Part shown: positions 17,025 through 24,656 of the stretch, one piece after another
Numbering within the stretch: position 1 is the first letter of the stretch
Layout: each line of letters begins with the position of its first letter
The notes under the pieces: model-generated
Database searches by the model: none
The model's input: the letters and a program-made list of their open reading frames with translations, nothing else
What the model was told of the DNA's origin: nothing
Origin: Bacteroidota bacterium
GTDB lineage: Bacteria; Bacteroidota; Bacteroidia; Bacteroidales; JAAAOM01
Length of the DNA: 55,868 bases
Direction: 5' to 3'
Assembly (NCBI GenBank): GCA_009908855.1
Contig: JAAAOM010000049.1
Location: 1 to 55,868, forward strand
Made by a program: the position numbers and the translations under genes

Positions 17025-17452
17025 TGTTTAATATTAGATTTGTGAATATTTCTCCCGGTTTGATGTCTCATTTTGTCATCCAGTCGAAAATGGCCACACT
17101 GCTTCGCAACCAGAACCAATTTACCTTATTGCTGATAGGATTGCTAAACGGGCTGTTGCCTTGTGGATTGGTTTATATTGCGTTATCAGGGGCTTTGGTA
17201 AGTGAAACCCTCTCGGGAAGTGTATGGTTTATGTTTTTATTTGGCTTGGGCACCATGCCTTATCTTTTTCTGATCACCTACTTCGGACAGGCAATCAGAG
17301 GACGGGTTTATAAACGCCTCAGAAAGTTTATTCCGGTTTTGGTAGTGTTATTGGGTGTACTTTTTATATTACGCGGACTGAATCTCGGCATTCCCTATAT
17401 AAGTCCGAAGCTAAACCAGCAAGGCGGGGTTGAGCAGCAGCGTTGTCATTGA
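17025..17452 (+). pseudogene. TauE/SafE-family membrane protein, C-terminal fragment (cco cluster remnant)
   Basis: The frame after the IS reads IRFVNIS, which still resembles the HMA domain of ccoI, and then from about 17055 a SafE-type C-terminus: LLLIGLLNGLLPCGLVYIAL, FMFLFGLGTMPYLFLITYFG and a last membrane segment (FIPVLVVLLGVLFILRGL). The LNGLLPCGLVY motif is diagnostic of the TauE/SafE branch that lies at the end of Bacteroidota cbb3-oxidase clusters (after ccoG-ccoH). The gene has lost its first half. Removing the IS and one 8-bp flank joins the ccoI frame to this frame without a shift. It ends with a His/Cys tail at 17452. Confidence 0.75.
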
Positions 17453-17762
17453 TTGTAAAACGTAATGGGTTGTCAATTTTCTATCAACATTTACCATCAG
17501 TTCCTTCCTGTTAATGGATGCGTAACCGAAAAAAATTATTTGTCCTATTTAGGGTATTCAGTACATACCGTGTAATTGATTTAATATATGGTATTCCGAA
17601 ATCTGAAATGCAGCCCCTTTTTTTGTATTACAACAAAAGCAATTGACACAAATGCTCCGTCAAAAGCACATTTGTTCTCACCTATTTACTGTTGGGCTTC
17701 ATGCGGACTGAGAGGTAAATTATAACATTTAGTGTAAAAAAAACTCAAATACCTGAACATTG
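17453..17762. other. Intergenic, no gene seen
   Basis: About 310 bp separate the cco scar from the toxin-antitoxin operon. I see no open frame with a recognisable product, no tRNA and no strong hairpin. AT-rich sequence near the right end leads into the promoter of the next operon. Confidence 0.5.
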
Positions 17763-17786
17763 TTTCGTTTATTTCGTTTATACTTG
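17763..17786 (+). promoter_or_regulatory. Tandem 9-bp repeat overlapping candidate promoter of PIN TA operon
   Basis: TTTCGTTTA occurs twice head to tail (17763-17771, 17772-17780) and runs into TATACTTG (17779-17786), a near match to the -7 consensus TAnnTTTG, 22 bp before the antitoxin start. The layout suggests an operator over the promoter, possibly bound by the antitoxin. No good -33 is seen. Confidence 0.4.
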
Positions 17787-17808
17787 TGAAAAGAAAACTT
17801 GATTAGAT

Positions 17809-18261
17809 ATGAAATTTACTGAAATAATTAAACCCTCAAAGGATGAACAGAGAGCCGCTATGGAATCCTATGATGCATTAGCTTCAACATTAAAGCTATT
17901 GCGTTCAGAAAACCCTGAAATTGAAATTGAGGAGACTGAAGAAAAAATTAAAATACCAATTAGCGCCTTAAGACTCTTAGCTGATATTTTAAAAGAACTG
18001 AGTAATGGAAACCCAATTTCTATTGTCCCTATCGCAACAGAAATGACAACTCAGGCTGCGGCAGAATTTATAGGTTGTTCAAGACCTCATGTTGTAAAAC
18101 TTGTTGAAAATGGTGAAATTCCATTTACAAAGATAGGTAAGCATCGTCGGATTAAATTTGAAGATGTAGCCAGATACAGAAAGGAAATGAAAGCAAAGCA
18201 AAAGAGCTCTATCATTAATTTAATGCAAATGGACGAAGAGTCAGGGCTTTATGATACATAG
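17809..18261 (+). CDS. Antitoxin with excisionase-type helix-turn-helix
   Basis: This 150-residue protein has a coiled N-terminal half (residues 1-80) and a MerR/Xis-like DNA-binding domain at about 85-130 (MTTQAAAEFIGCSRPHVVKL, GEIPFTKIGKHRRIKFEDV). Such 'excisionase family' proteins paired with PIN-domain toxins form type II toxin-antitoxin modules. It overlaps the PIN gene by 11 bases, implying coupled translation. A tandem repeat over its promoter fits autorepression. The acidic C-terminus (MDEESGLYDT) may wrap the toxin (inference). Confidence 0.8.
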   Translation: MKFTEIIKPSKDEQRAAMESYDALASTLKLLRSENPEIEIEETEEKIKIPISALRLLADILKELSNGNPISIVPIATEMTTQAAAEFIGCSRPHVVKLVENGEIPFTKIGKHRRIKFEDVARYRKEMKAKQKSSIINLMQMDEESGLYDT

Positions 18262-18814
18262 CGTAAGATTTACATGCATTCTGGATACAAATGTCATTTA
18301 TCCCTTATGGATTCGTGATTTATTGTTGTGGTTTGCACATCACGATTTATTTACACCCAAATGGAGTAAACACATATTTGATGAGTGGATAGAAGTTATG
18401 AATCGTAAAGGGATTTCTAATCCGGAAGCAAACAAAAGAATTGAAGTTATAAATTCTGCCTTTCCTGACGCCATGGTTGAAAACTATGAGCCTTTAATTG
18501 AGGTTCTTAAACTATCAGACACCAAAGATAGACACGTTCTTGCAGCTGCAATCAAAACAAATGCGAGTTTAATAGTCACTAATAACCTTAAAGACTTTCC
18601 TTCTGATTATTTAGCGAGTTTTGGATTAAAAGCAAAAAAAGCTGATGACTTTTTCACTGATATTATTGACCTAAATCACCAAACAAGCTTAAAAGCATTT
18701 AGAGATCTCGTACTTAACAAGAAGAACCCTCCATATGATGATTATCAGGTTCTTGATATTTTAAGAAAAAATGGACTCAAAGATACTGCTGATTATATCC
18801 ATGCATTAATATAA
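18251..18814 (+). CDS. PIN-domain ribonuclease toxin (VapC-like)
   Basis: A 187-residue PIN-domain protein. The acidic active-site residues can be assigned: LDTNVIYP near 12-19, the Glu of FDEWIEV near 44, the Asp in SDTKDRHVLAAA near 91-95, and TNNLKDFP near 111. The pattern is that of Mg-dependent single-strand RNases acting as toxins. The C-terminal extension of about 60 residues is common in the excisionase-paired group. It follows the antitoxin with an 11-base overlap. Fully intact; target RNA unknown. Confidence 0.83.
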   Translation: MIHSVRFTCILDTNVIYPLWIRDLLLWFAHHDLFTPKWSKHIFDEWIEVMNRKGISNPEANKRIEVINSAFPDAMVENYEPLIEVLKLSDTKDRHVLAAAIKTNASLIVTNNLKDFPSDYLASFGLKAKKADDFFTDIIDLNHQTSLKAFRDLVLNKKNPPYDDYQVLDILRKNGLKDTADYIHALI

Positions 18815-18842
18815 AAATCACGAAAACTTAACTGCACATCTA

Positions 18843-18967
18843 GCCCATATTATCCGCATTTTGATGTGTTTTTGGTTTCACTTATCTTAGTGTCCTAAAC
18901 GTGCTAAGGTGAAAACCAAATGAGCAGGCAATACGATGCCATATGTGTAAACGTTGTTAGTATGGGC
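18843..18967. repeat. Long imperfect inverted repeat
   Basis: Outer arms GCCCATA (18843-18849)/TATGGGC (18961-18967) enclose inner arms TTTGGTTT (18871-18878)/AAACCAAA (18913-18920) and CTTAG/CTAAG (18886-18890, 18904-18908). The region lies between two convergent genes. It may be a MITE-like element, an attC-like site or a structured bidirectional terminator; nothing coding is visible. Confidence 0.4.
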
Positions 18968-18980
18968 CATTAAAGTTGAA

Positions 18981-20294
18981 TCAGTAACCAATAGCGTTTA
19001 ACGAGACAAGCTGTCGGGTATCAAACTTGTTATAATGGAAATGTAACAAAAGAATGTTGCCGGCAAGAACAATGGTTCCGATAGTCATACAGGAATATGC
19101 TTCAAACACATCAGAAAGATATTTGCCTACGATTAATTCGGTTGTCATCACTGTTAAGGCAATGGCAATAAAGAAGCTTGTTTTTAAGATATTCATTGTT
19201 TTTTTGGGAAGGTTATTTCTGACCATGAAAAGAAGATAATAGCTTATAAAATACCCGGGAAATAAAAATATAAAATAGGCTTTCCATGCCAGCGGCGATA
19301 ATATAGGTACCAATGTTAAAATAAATGCGAATTCCAATAGTGCTTTGTTAGGTTCGGTTTTGGACAGCCTTTCTTTGAACATCAGGATAACAGGAATAGC
19401 TAGCAGAAAGAGAATTGCGTAGCTTATTTGTTTGGCACGATCGGGGGATACATCAAGTATATTTACATAAATAGGCTGGTTCAGGGGGCCGGCAAGTCCG
19501 GGGCTTTCATGTACAAGTAAACTGAGCATCATGGAGAAAAAGGACTGGTTTTTATGATTAATGGTAGCAAATGTGTTAACATTGGCATCCATCCAGGTCG
19601 AATAATAATCGATGCTTGCCTCGAATCCAAATACAGCAAACGGGATAATGGCAAATAAAGCACAAAATAATAATGTAAGACCGGCAAAAGTATATTCTCT
19701 TTTCACAATAAAATAAAGCAGCAGGAAAATGGTATATACTTTAATAGAAATGCTAAATGCCAGCAGTATGGCACCCAATACATACTTCCTTTTTAAAAAG
19801 TAAAAAATGGAATACATGGCCAGTAACAGCATAAAAATATTGATTTGTATGTTTCCCAGATTGCTCCATATATGTCTGATCGCGAGGAGTAACGGAATCA
19901 TTACAATCCAGTGCAACATGCTAATTTGTGTATCGGTAGCCACTATGCCGCTTTTTAAGGGGAACAGTGTTAACTTGCGTTGATTTACCAGGCGGGTGGT
20001 TAAATCGATTATTTTAAACATAGCCCATACACTGGCAGCAAGCCATAGAAATCGCGATAGGTAGGGGCTGATATTATCAATGATGGCAACGGGTACACTT
20101 ACGATGGAGAATAGTGGTGGCCAGGTATTAATCATGGCATTTTGATAGATATCGGTACCATGTAATACATGATTACCAACCAGTACATAACCAATAAAAT
20201 CGCCTTCAACAACCAAAGTATTTCTGATAACAGCGTATATAATAACCAGAATAACAAGGCCCAAAAGTGCCAGGCTTAACTGATAATGCTTCAT
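18981..20294 (-). CDS. GT87-like integral membrane glycosyltransferase (DUF2029)
   Basis: A 437-residue protein with about ten hydrophobic segments. An N-terminal TM is followed by VEGDFIGYVLVGNHVLHGTD and INTWPPLFSIVSVP, matching the first periplasmic loop of GT-C enzymes, where an Asp (here in EGDF) is catalytic. The family (GT87/PimE-like, DUF2029) transfers mannose or similar sugars from polyprenyl phosphates to lipids or proteins. No glycan gene cluster surrounds it, so the acceptor is unknown. Start ATG 20294 (MKHYQLSLALLG). Confidence 0.75.
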   Translation of the reverse strand: MKHYQLSLALLGLVILVIIYAVIRNTLVVEGDFIGYVLVGNHVLHGTDIYQNAMINTWPPLFSIVSVPVAIIDNISPYLSRFLWLAASVWAMFKIIDLTTRLVNQRKLTLFPLKSGIVATDTQISMLHWIVMIPLLLAIRHIWSNLGNIQINIFMLLLAMYSIFYFLKRKYVLGAILLAFSISIKVYTIFLLLYFIVKREYTFAGLTLLFCALFAIIPFAVFGFEASIDYYSTWMDANVNTFATINHKNQSFFSMMLSLLVHESPGLAGPLNQPIYVNILDVSPDRAKQISYAILFLLAIPVILMFKERLSKTEPNKALLEFAFILTLVPILSPLAWKAYFIFLFPGYFISYYLLFMVRNNLPKKTMNILKTSFFIAIALTVMTTELIVGKYLSDVFEAYSCMTIGTIVLAGNILLLHFHYNKFDTRQLVSLNAIGY

Positions 20295-20356
20295 GTTTTT
20301 GTTTAAATGACCTGTATAATGTTCAATTTGGGTTGAAAATATATAAAAAATCCTAA

Positions 20357-20527
20357 TTATCCTTTTATTATCAGTCCCGGTAACATTCGGATAATCGTTT
20401 TCTTACCCCCTCCTTTCAGTCCAGGAAATCCATAAATCTCACCTTGCCTGATATGAATAGATACCTGATCGGCTGCAACCGTATTACCATATTGTTTTGT
20501 CAGATTTTCAGTTTGTATGATGTTCAT
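20357..20527 (-). pseudogene. ABC transporter ATPase, N-terminal remnant with damaged Walker A
   Basis: A 56-codon frame starts MNIIQTENLTKQYGNTVAAD and continues QVSIHIRQGEIYGFPGLKGG, then GKKTIIRMLPGLI, before a stop. This is the first quarter of an ABC-2 type transporter ATP-binding protein, whose Walker A is normally GxNGAGKTTTIRML. Here the loop reads GLKGGGKKTI, with the essential Thr/Ser after Lys replaced. There is no Q-loop, signature or Walker B. It is a degenerate fragment between the GT87 and AraC genes. Confidence 0.8.
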
Positions 20528-20559
20528 GATACTTTACTGTTGAACCGAACCATCTGAAA

Positions 20560-21372
20560 TTAACCAAAGTAATCAGATAAGACATTGCATTCACTGAAAT
20601 ACTTTTTCGGGTTCATTCCAGCGAGTTGCATAAAGTCATTTGTCATGTGCGATTGGTCGAAATAACCACATTTATAGCTTAATTCGGTCAGGTTTATATT
20701 ATTGTTTATTGATTTTTCATGTATGGCATGCTGAAACCTGACAATTTTCATAAAGCGGCCGGGAGAAATACCGATGTATTTCAGAAATATCCGTTCAAAT
20801 TGTTTGCGGCTTAAACATGCCTGAGTAGCCAGGTAATTTATGTTTACACGGCCTTTGGATTGGTTGATTAACGCAATACTATTTTGAATTCGTGGGTTAT
20901 GATAACTGGTTTTATTATTATTACGTAATTGGTGCAATAAGAATTGTTCGGCAATTAGTATCCTGGATGCAAACGATCGGGCATGGTGAAGTTTTAATTC
21001 AAGTTCGGATGTTGTTTCTTTAAGAATATATCTCAGGGGAATTTGTTGGTTATAGAATTCGCTTACGGGTATATTAAAAAAGGAATATAAACCGGCAGGC
21101 TGAAAAATGATGGAGAACATTGAAAGCCGCCGGCTTATTTTAAGATCATAAAAGCAGCTTAGCTGACCGGCGATATTGGTTGATTCGGAAATAGAAATAT
21201 TTTGATTAAGCGAGGCCGGTGTTTTATCAAAATAAAAACTTAATTCTGCCAGTCCATGGGGTACAATGCGGTGTACATATTGGACATTCGATGGTAAACA
21301 GTTGTCTATGGTCCAATAACATTTGACCCATTGAGACAATGCAAGGGATGATTTAGCAATGCAATATTCCAT
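20560..21372 (-). CDS. AraC-family transcriptional regulator
   Basis: This 270-residue protein has an N-terminal sensor-like region resembling the DUF6597 type (WVKCYWTIDNCLPSNVQYVH, RIVPHGLAELSFYF, FQPAGLYSFFNIP) and a C-terminal double helix-turn-helix at about 165-260 (INYLATQACLSRKQFERIFL, GISPGRFMKIVRFQHAI, LTELSYKCGYFDQSHMTNDF). Similar genes often neighbour VOC/glyoxalase-type proteins, as here. An inverted repeat lies directly before its start codon. The ligand is not predictable. Confidence 0.88.
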   Translation of the reverse strand: MEYCIAKSSLALSQWVKCYWTIDNCLPSNVQYVHRIVPHGLAELSFYFDKTPASLNQNISISESTNIAGQLSCFYDLKISRRLSMFSIIFQPAGLYSFFNIPVSEFYNQQIPLRYILKETTSELELKLHHARSFASRILIAEQFLLHQLRNNNKTSYHNPRIQNSIALINQSKGRVNINYLATQACLSRKQFERIFLKYIGISPGRFMKIVRFQHAIHEKSINNNINLTELSYKCGYFDQSHMTNDFMQLAGMNPKKYFSECNVLSDYFG

Positions 21373-21374
21373 AG

Positions 21375-21397
21375 GTTGTAAATTTAATAATTACAAC
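21375..21397 (-). promoter_or_regulatory. Inverted repeat at the AraC gene start
   Basis: GTTGTAA (21375-21381), nine bases, TTACAAC (21391-21397). It lies 3-25 bases upstream of the ATG, so it covers the leader/RBS region. It could be an operator or an mRNA hairpin controlling translation. Confidence 0.4.
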
Positions 21398-21406
21398 TAT
21401 AAAATG

Positions 21407-21434
21407 GATGCCCCGGAGTATGTTCCGGGGCATC
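21407..21434 (-). terminator. Intrinsic terminator of the VOC gene
   Basis: Perfect 11-bp stem GATGCCCCGGA/TCCGGGGCATC with a 6-base loop, followed on the minus strand by CATTTTATAG. It begins 13 bases after the VOC stop codon. Confidence 0.7.
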
Positions 21435-21446
21435 AGGTATAAGAAA

Positions 21447-21809
21447 TTAATTACCATAAAGGCCTAATTTATTACCTTCCGGATCAATAAATACCGAAAA
21501 ATAACCTTTGTTCGCTGCCTCAATTTTGGTTTTGGGTTGAACGATTTGTCCACCATTTCGGCTTATTCTATCAATCACAGAAGTGAGCTGGTCGCCGGTA
21601 TTCAGGCTTACCAACGTACCGTCCTGACCCGGATGAAAATTGGGGGCCCATGTTATGGCTCCTTCACCGTTGGGAAAGCAAGCCATTTTTTCGTGGCCGA
21701 AATCCATTTTTTGCATACTAAACCCAAAAATGGAATTGTAGAAATCAACGGCGCGGTCAAAATTTTTGGATGGGATTTCAACCCAGGAAATGAATTTTTG
21801 CATTGTCAT
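21447..21809 (-). CDS. VOC-family (glyoxalase/bleomycin resistance-like) protein
   Basis: A protein of about 120 residues with the VOC beta-alpha-beta fold pattern: ISWVEIPSKNFDRAVDFYNS, IFGFSMQKMDFG, and a C-terminal VFIDPEGNKLGLYGN with the usual 'DPEGN..gL' signature. The start is set at ATG 21809 (MTMQKF) rather than a TTG further up. VOC proteins include lyases, dioxygenases and binding proteins; the substrate cannot be inferred. It lies just upstream of the AraC gene on the same strand, separated by a terminator hairpin. Confidence 0.85.
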   Translation of the reverse strand: MTMQKFISWVEIPSKNFDRAVDFYNSIFGFSMQKMDFGHEKMACFPNGEGAITWAPNFHPGQDGTLVSLNTGDQLTSVIDRISRNGGQIVQPKTKIEAANKGYFSVFIDPEGNKLGLYGN

Positions 21810-21894
21810 GGTATTATTTTTTAAATTACCCTGCAAATGTATTTCCTGAGCATTGAGCAGAATTGGAAAATTGCGTCATTTTGTGGTTAGCTGA

Positions 21895-22623
21895 TTATTT
21901 CCTGCGTATAAAAATAAAATCACCGCCTTCATCACCAGCGTTTTTAACTTCACCAAATTGCGGAACATTAGGACTATTGTTTAAAATTGCCGGTTTTACA
22001 TCGAAAAACAACTGTTCAGACGGTAAGTATTCGGTTTGGTTTTCTTCCAGTCTTTTTGTCAGATATTTTAGAAATACGCTATTATCCGGTACCTGCTTAA
22101 GATTTCCGCTTGTCATAGCCTTACGACTTGGCAGTTCATATAGTTTTTGAAAAGCATAATTTGTGGATATGGCTGAGCGTGATTTAAATATTGAACCTCC
22201 GAAACATGCATCAGTTATAAGCAAGGTGTGTTTTGTTTTTATACTTGAAATATAACCAGAAATTGATGTGTTTCTTAACCAATTGGCCGTACTATTTTTG
22301 GTTGCATCAGAGGGTAACCAGTAGCCTTTGTGGGTGTTTTGATCCCAATGGCCATGTCCTGCATAAAATATAAGCAAGTTATCATTTTCAGTTAATTTCT
22401 TTTCCAGTTCATCAAGGGCTTCTATGATTTCATATCTCTTTGGGTTTTTTAGGAATACTATATTCTCCTTGTTGAAAGTATAACCGGATAATAAAATATC
22501 ATATAGCTTTTGTGCGTCTTTAATTGGATTATCTAAATCAAAAATCTTTGGGTCTTCATATTCATCTATCCCTATCAATAAAGCGTAGTAATTATTACTC
22601 TTTTGTAATGATTTTAAGTTCAC
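21895..22623 (-). CDS. Caspase-family (C14, orthocaspase-like) peptidase, N-terminus possibly lost
   Basis: A 242-residue caspase-hemoglobinase fold domain. It begins almost at once with YYALLIGIDEYEDP, then LDNPIKDAQKLYDILL. The catalytic His lies in LLIFYAGHGHWDQN and the catalytic Cys in HTLLITDACFGGSIF. Both are intact. The only usable start is GTG 22623, since an in-frame stop lies 18 bases further up. Members of this group usually carry extra N-terminal sequence. The 5' end meets a plus-strand gene fragment head to head with no promoter space, so the gene is probably truncated by rearrangement. Such proteases are often partnered with effectors; none is recognised here. Confidence 0.75.
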   Translation of the reverse strand: MNLKSLQKSNNYYALLIGIDEYEDPKIFDLDNPIKDAQKLYDILLSGYTFNKENIVFLKNPKRYEIIEALDELEKKLTENDNLLIFYAGHGHWDQNTHKGYWLPSDATKNSTANWLRNTSISGYISSIKTKHTLLITDACFGGSIFKSRSAISTNYAFQKLYELPSRKAMTSGNLKQVPDNSVFLKYLTKRLEENQTEYLPSEQLFFDVKPAILNNSPNVPQFGEVKNAGDEGGDFIFIRRK

Positions 22624-23081
22624 TGGATGGTCAGCAAACTACGGTTGAAGAAGAACTTGAAATTCAACAACCAGATGATGCCATTGCCCCCGAAATTACT
22701 ATTTCCAATGCACCAACAAATAATCAGGAATTTGGCAATGGTGAAACGATTAGTATTTCTGGTTCTGTTAGTGATGATAAAGCATTAGGGGGCATGTATA
22801 TCGGCTTGGTTCGCACAGACCAAAATTTAACTGATTCGGAAGTAAATGCGACAAATACGATTACCCTTTTGCACACACATGAATTTGACAGTCATACAGC
22901 ACACAATTTTTATGCAAGTATTAATGTGGGAGCAGCGCAAGACAATAACATTACACCCAAAGATATTACTGGCGATATTGCATGGCAATCAGCTAACTAT
23001 TACATTGTCGTAAAATGTAAAGATGCATTTGGGGGCAATTCGACTTTTTCAAGTCATTATCCTATAGTTATAAATTATTGA
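22608..23081 (+). pseudogene. DUF4625-like surface protein, 5'-truncated
   Basis: The frame encodes an Ig-like domain: PEITISNAPTNNQEFGNGE, ISISGSVSDDKALGGMYIGL, then TLLHTHEFDSHTAHNF and YYIVVKCKDAFGGNSTF. This resembles DUF4625-type lipoproteins of Bacteroidota, which contain a His-rich HTHEFD...H motif. The first residues available (MILSSLDGQQTTVEEELEI) contain no signal peptide or lipobox. The 5' end lies inside the start region of the divergent caspase gene. An earlier repeat and the signal sequence are probably deleted. A terminator follows at 23091. Confidence 0.6.
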
Positions 23082-23090
23082 TTTGAAATT

Positions 23091-23127
23091 GGGCAGGTGT
23101 TTTTAACAGCCTGCCCTTAATTTTTTT
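23091..23127 (+). terminator. Intrinsic terminator
   Basis: GGGCAGG (23091-23097) pairs with CCTGCCC (23110-23116), followed by TTAATTTTTTT. It lies between the two DUF4625-like genes, 10 bases after the first stop codon. Confidence 0.65.
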
Positions 23128-23130
23128 GAT

Positions 23131-23620
23131 ATGAAAACTTACAAAATAATTATTCCGTTTTTTTTTACTCATAATTTTAAATTCCTGCGAAAAAGAAGAC
23201 AAAATTGATAATGTCAAACCTGTAATTGATTTATCCATACAGGGAGCATTTCCTGTAAATTGCGATACATTATTTTTTGGAGAATCATTTGAGCTAAAAG
23301 TTTTGTTCACTGATAATGCTGAGTTAGGTTCATATAGCATTGATATCCACAATAATTTTGACCATCATTCACACAGTACCGAAGTAACAGAATGTAGTCT
23401 TGACCCTATCAAAGACCCGGTAAATCCGTTTTTATTTATCGAGGATTATAACATTCCTGCTGGTCAATCTGATTACCAAACAAATATGTCAATTTCAATT
23501 CCTTCTAGTAACGGAAACGGTGTTTATGATGAAGGCGACTATCATTTTTTCATTAGTCTCACCGATAAAGAAGGCTGGTCGGCTCAAAAGGGTTTAAGTA
23601 TTAAAATGCTTCATCGTTAG
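23131..23620 (+). pseudogene. DUF4625 lipoprotein with frameshift in a 9-T tract
   Basis: ATG 23131 begins MKTYKIIIPFF. A run of nine T (23158-23166) then throws the frame, which ends soon after. With eight T the frame continues LLIILNSCEKED, a clean lipobox (LNSC), and then a full DUF4625 domain: KPVIDLSIQGAFPVN, YSIDIHNNFDHHSHS, NPFLFIEDYNIPAG, GDYHFFISLTDKEGWSAQKG, stop 23620. The protein would be an outer-membrane lipoprotein with a His-rich HHSH motif that could bind metal. The homopolymer makes phase variation, a recent mutation or a read error all possible. Confidence 0.75.
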
Positions 23621-23642
23621 AATCAGGCTGTGTGTAGGCAAA

Positions 23643-23704
23643 AAAAGCATGTGTGTGGCTGCGAAGCGATGGATGCAGGGAAGGGCAGCCACACTCTTGC
23701 TTTT
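23643..23704. repeat. Imperfect long hairpin
   Basis: AAAAGCA...GTGTGGCTGC (23643-23662) pairs with GCAGCCACAC...TGCTTTT (23685-23704), with a 3-base mismatch in the stem and a 22-base loop. It lies after the DUF4625 lipoprotein. A TTTTC microsatellite (about 23716-23738) follows. It may be a REP-like element or a terminator. Confidence 0.45.
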
Positions 23705-23909
23705 GTGGGTTGGTTGTTTCTTTTCTTTTCTTTTCTTTCTCAGTGCAGCAAATAATCAATGTACGGTCATTTTTTCGGCTTATTAAAAACGAAAACAGTA
23801 AACCCAAACCGGTTTAAATTGTTACTGCATAATAACATTGAAATAAAACAAATGTTACACACATAGCTAAAACACACTTATGCACAATAATCAAATAAAA
23901 CATATAATT

Positions 23910-24590
23910 ATGAAAAACTTAAAATCCATATTCGTTTGCTCAATTATGACAATGGCTTTTGCTTCCACCGTAAGTGCACAATCGCCATTTGAACTGCCTG
24001 CATTAAATTATGCCTATAATGCCCTTGAGCCGGCCATTGATAAAGCAACCATGCAAATACATCACTCAAAACACCATCAGGGTTATGTGAATAAGCTAAA
24101 TAAGGCTATTGAAGGTACGGAAGCTGAAAATTTAGCACTTGACGAAATCCTGAAAAACATATCCGTATATCCAACGGCAGTAAGAAATAATGCTGGTGGC
24201 CATTTTAACCATACGCTATTCTGGACTATCCTTACCCCAAAGAAAAACACTTAGCCATCTAAAAGCCTGCTTCAAGCCATTAATCAGCAGTTTGGCTCAA
24301 TGGATAACTTAAAAACATTGCTCAATAATGCTGCTGCCAGTCAATTTGGGTCAGGATGGGCATGGCTTTCTGTAGACGACAACAATAACCTTTTTGTTTC
24401 ATCAACTTCCAACCAGGACAATCCATTAATGGACATTGCAGAAAAACAAGGAAGCCCCATTTTAGGGATTGATGTTTGGGAACATGCCTATTACCTTAAA
24501 TACCAAAACAAAAGAGGTGATTACCTGCAAGCTATTTGGGATATAATTAATTGGGAAGAAGTTAGCAAACGGTACGAAATGATAGATTAA
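23910..24590 (+). pseudogene. sod: Periplasmic Fe/Mn superoxide dismutase interrupted by one TAG
   Basis: ATG 23910 gives a signal peptide ([17 protein letters not shown]) and an SOD fold. The metal ligands are all present: His in [13 protein letters not shown], His in [10 protein letters not shown], and Asp and His in [19 protein letters not shown]. Between the two halves a TAG at 24252-24254 interrupts the frame (PKKNT, stop, [14 protein letters not shown]). The frame does not shift, so a single substitution (for example GAG or AAG to TAG) explains it. The second half (from 24300) carries the last two ligands, so the product is dead unless the stop is read through. The role would have been removal of superoxide in the periplasm. 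Confidence 0.87.
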
Positions 24591-24656
24591 TTTTTTGAAT
24601 ACCTGATATACTAAATTATCTATCGTCCAATACTATATTTCTATCGAAATAGTTTG

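Noticed and set aside
3669..24254. Stop-codon reassignment (TAA at 3669 and TAG at 24252 in otherwise good genes)
   Set aside because: Both codons also serve as normal stops elsewhere in the window, and only a transposase and an SOD are affected. Mutation is simpler.
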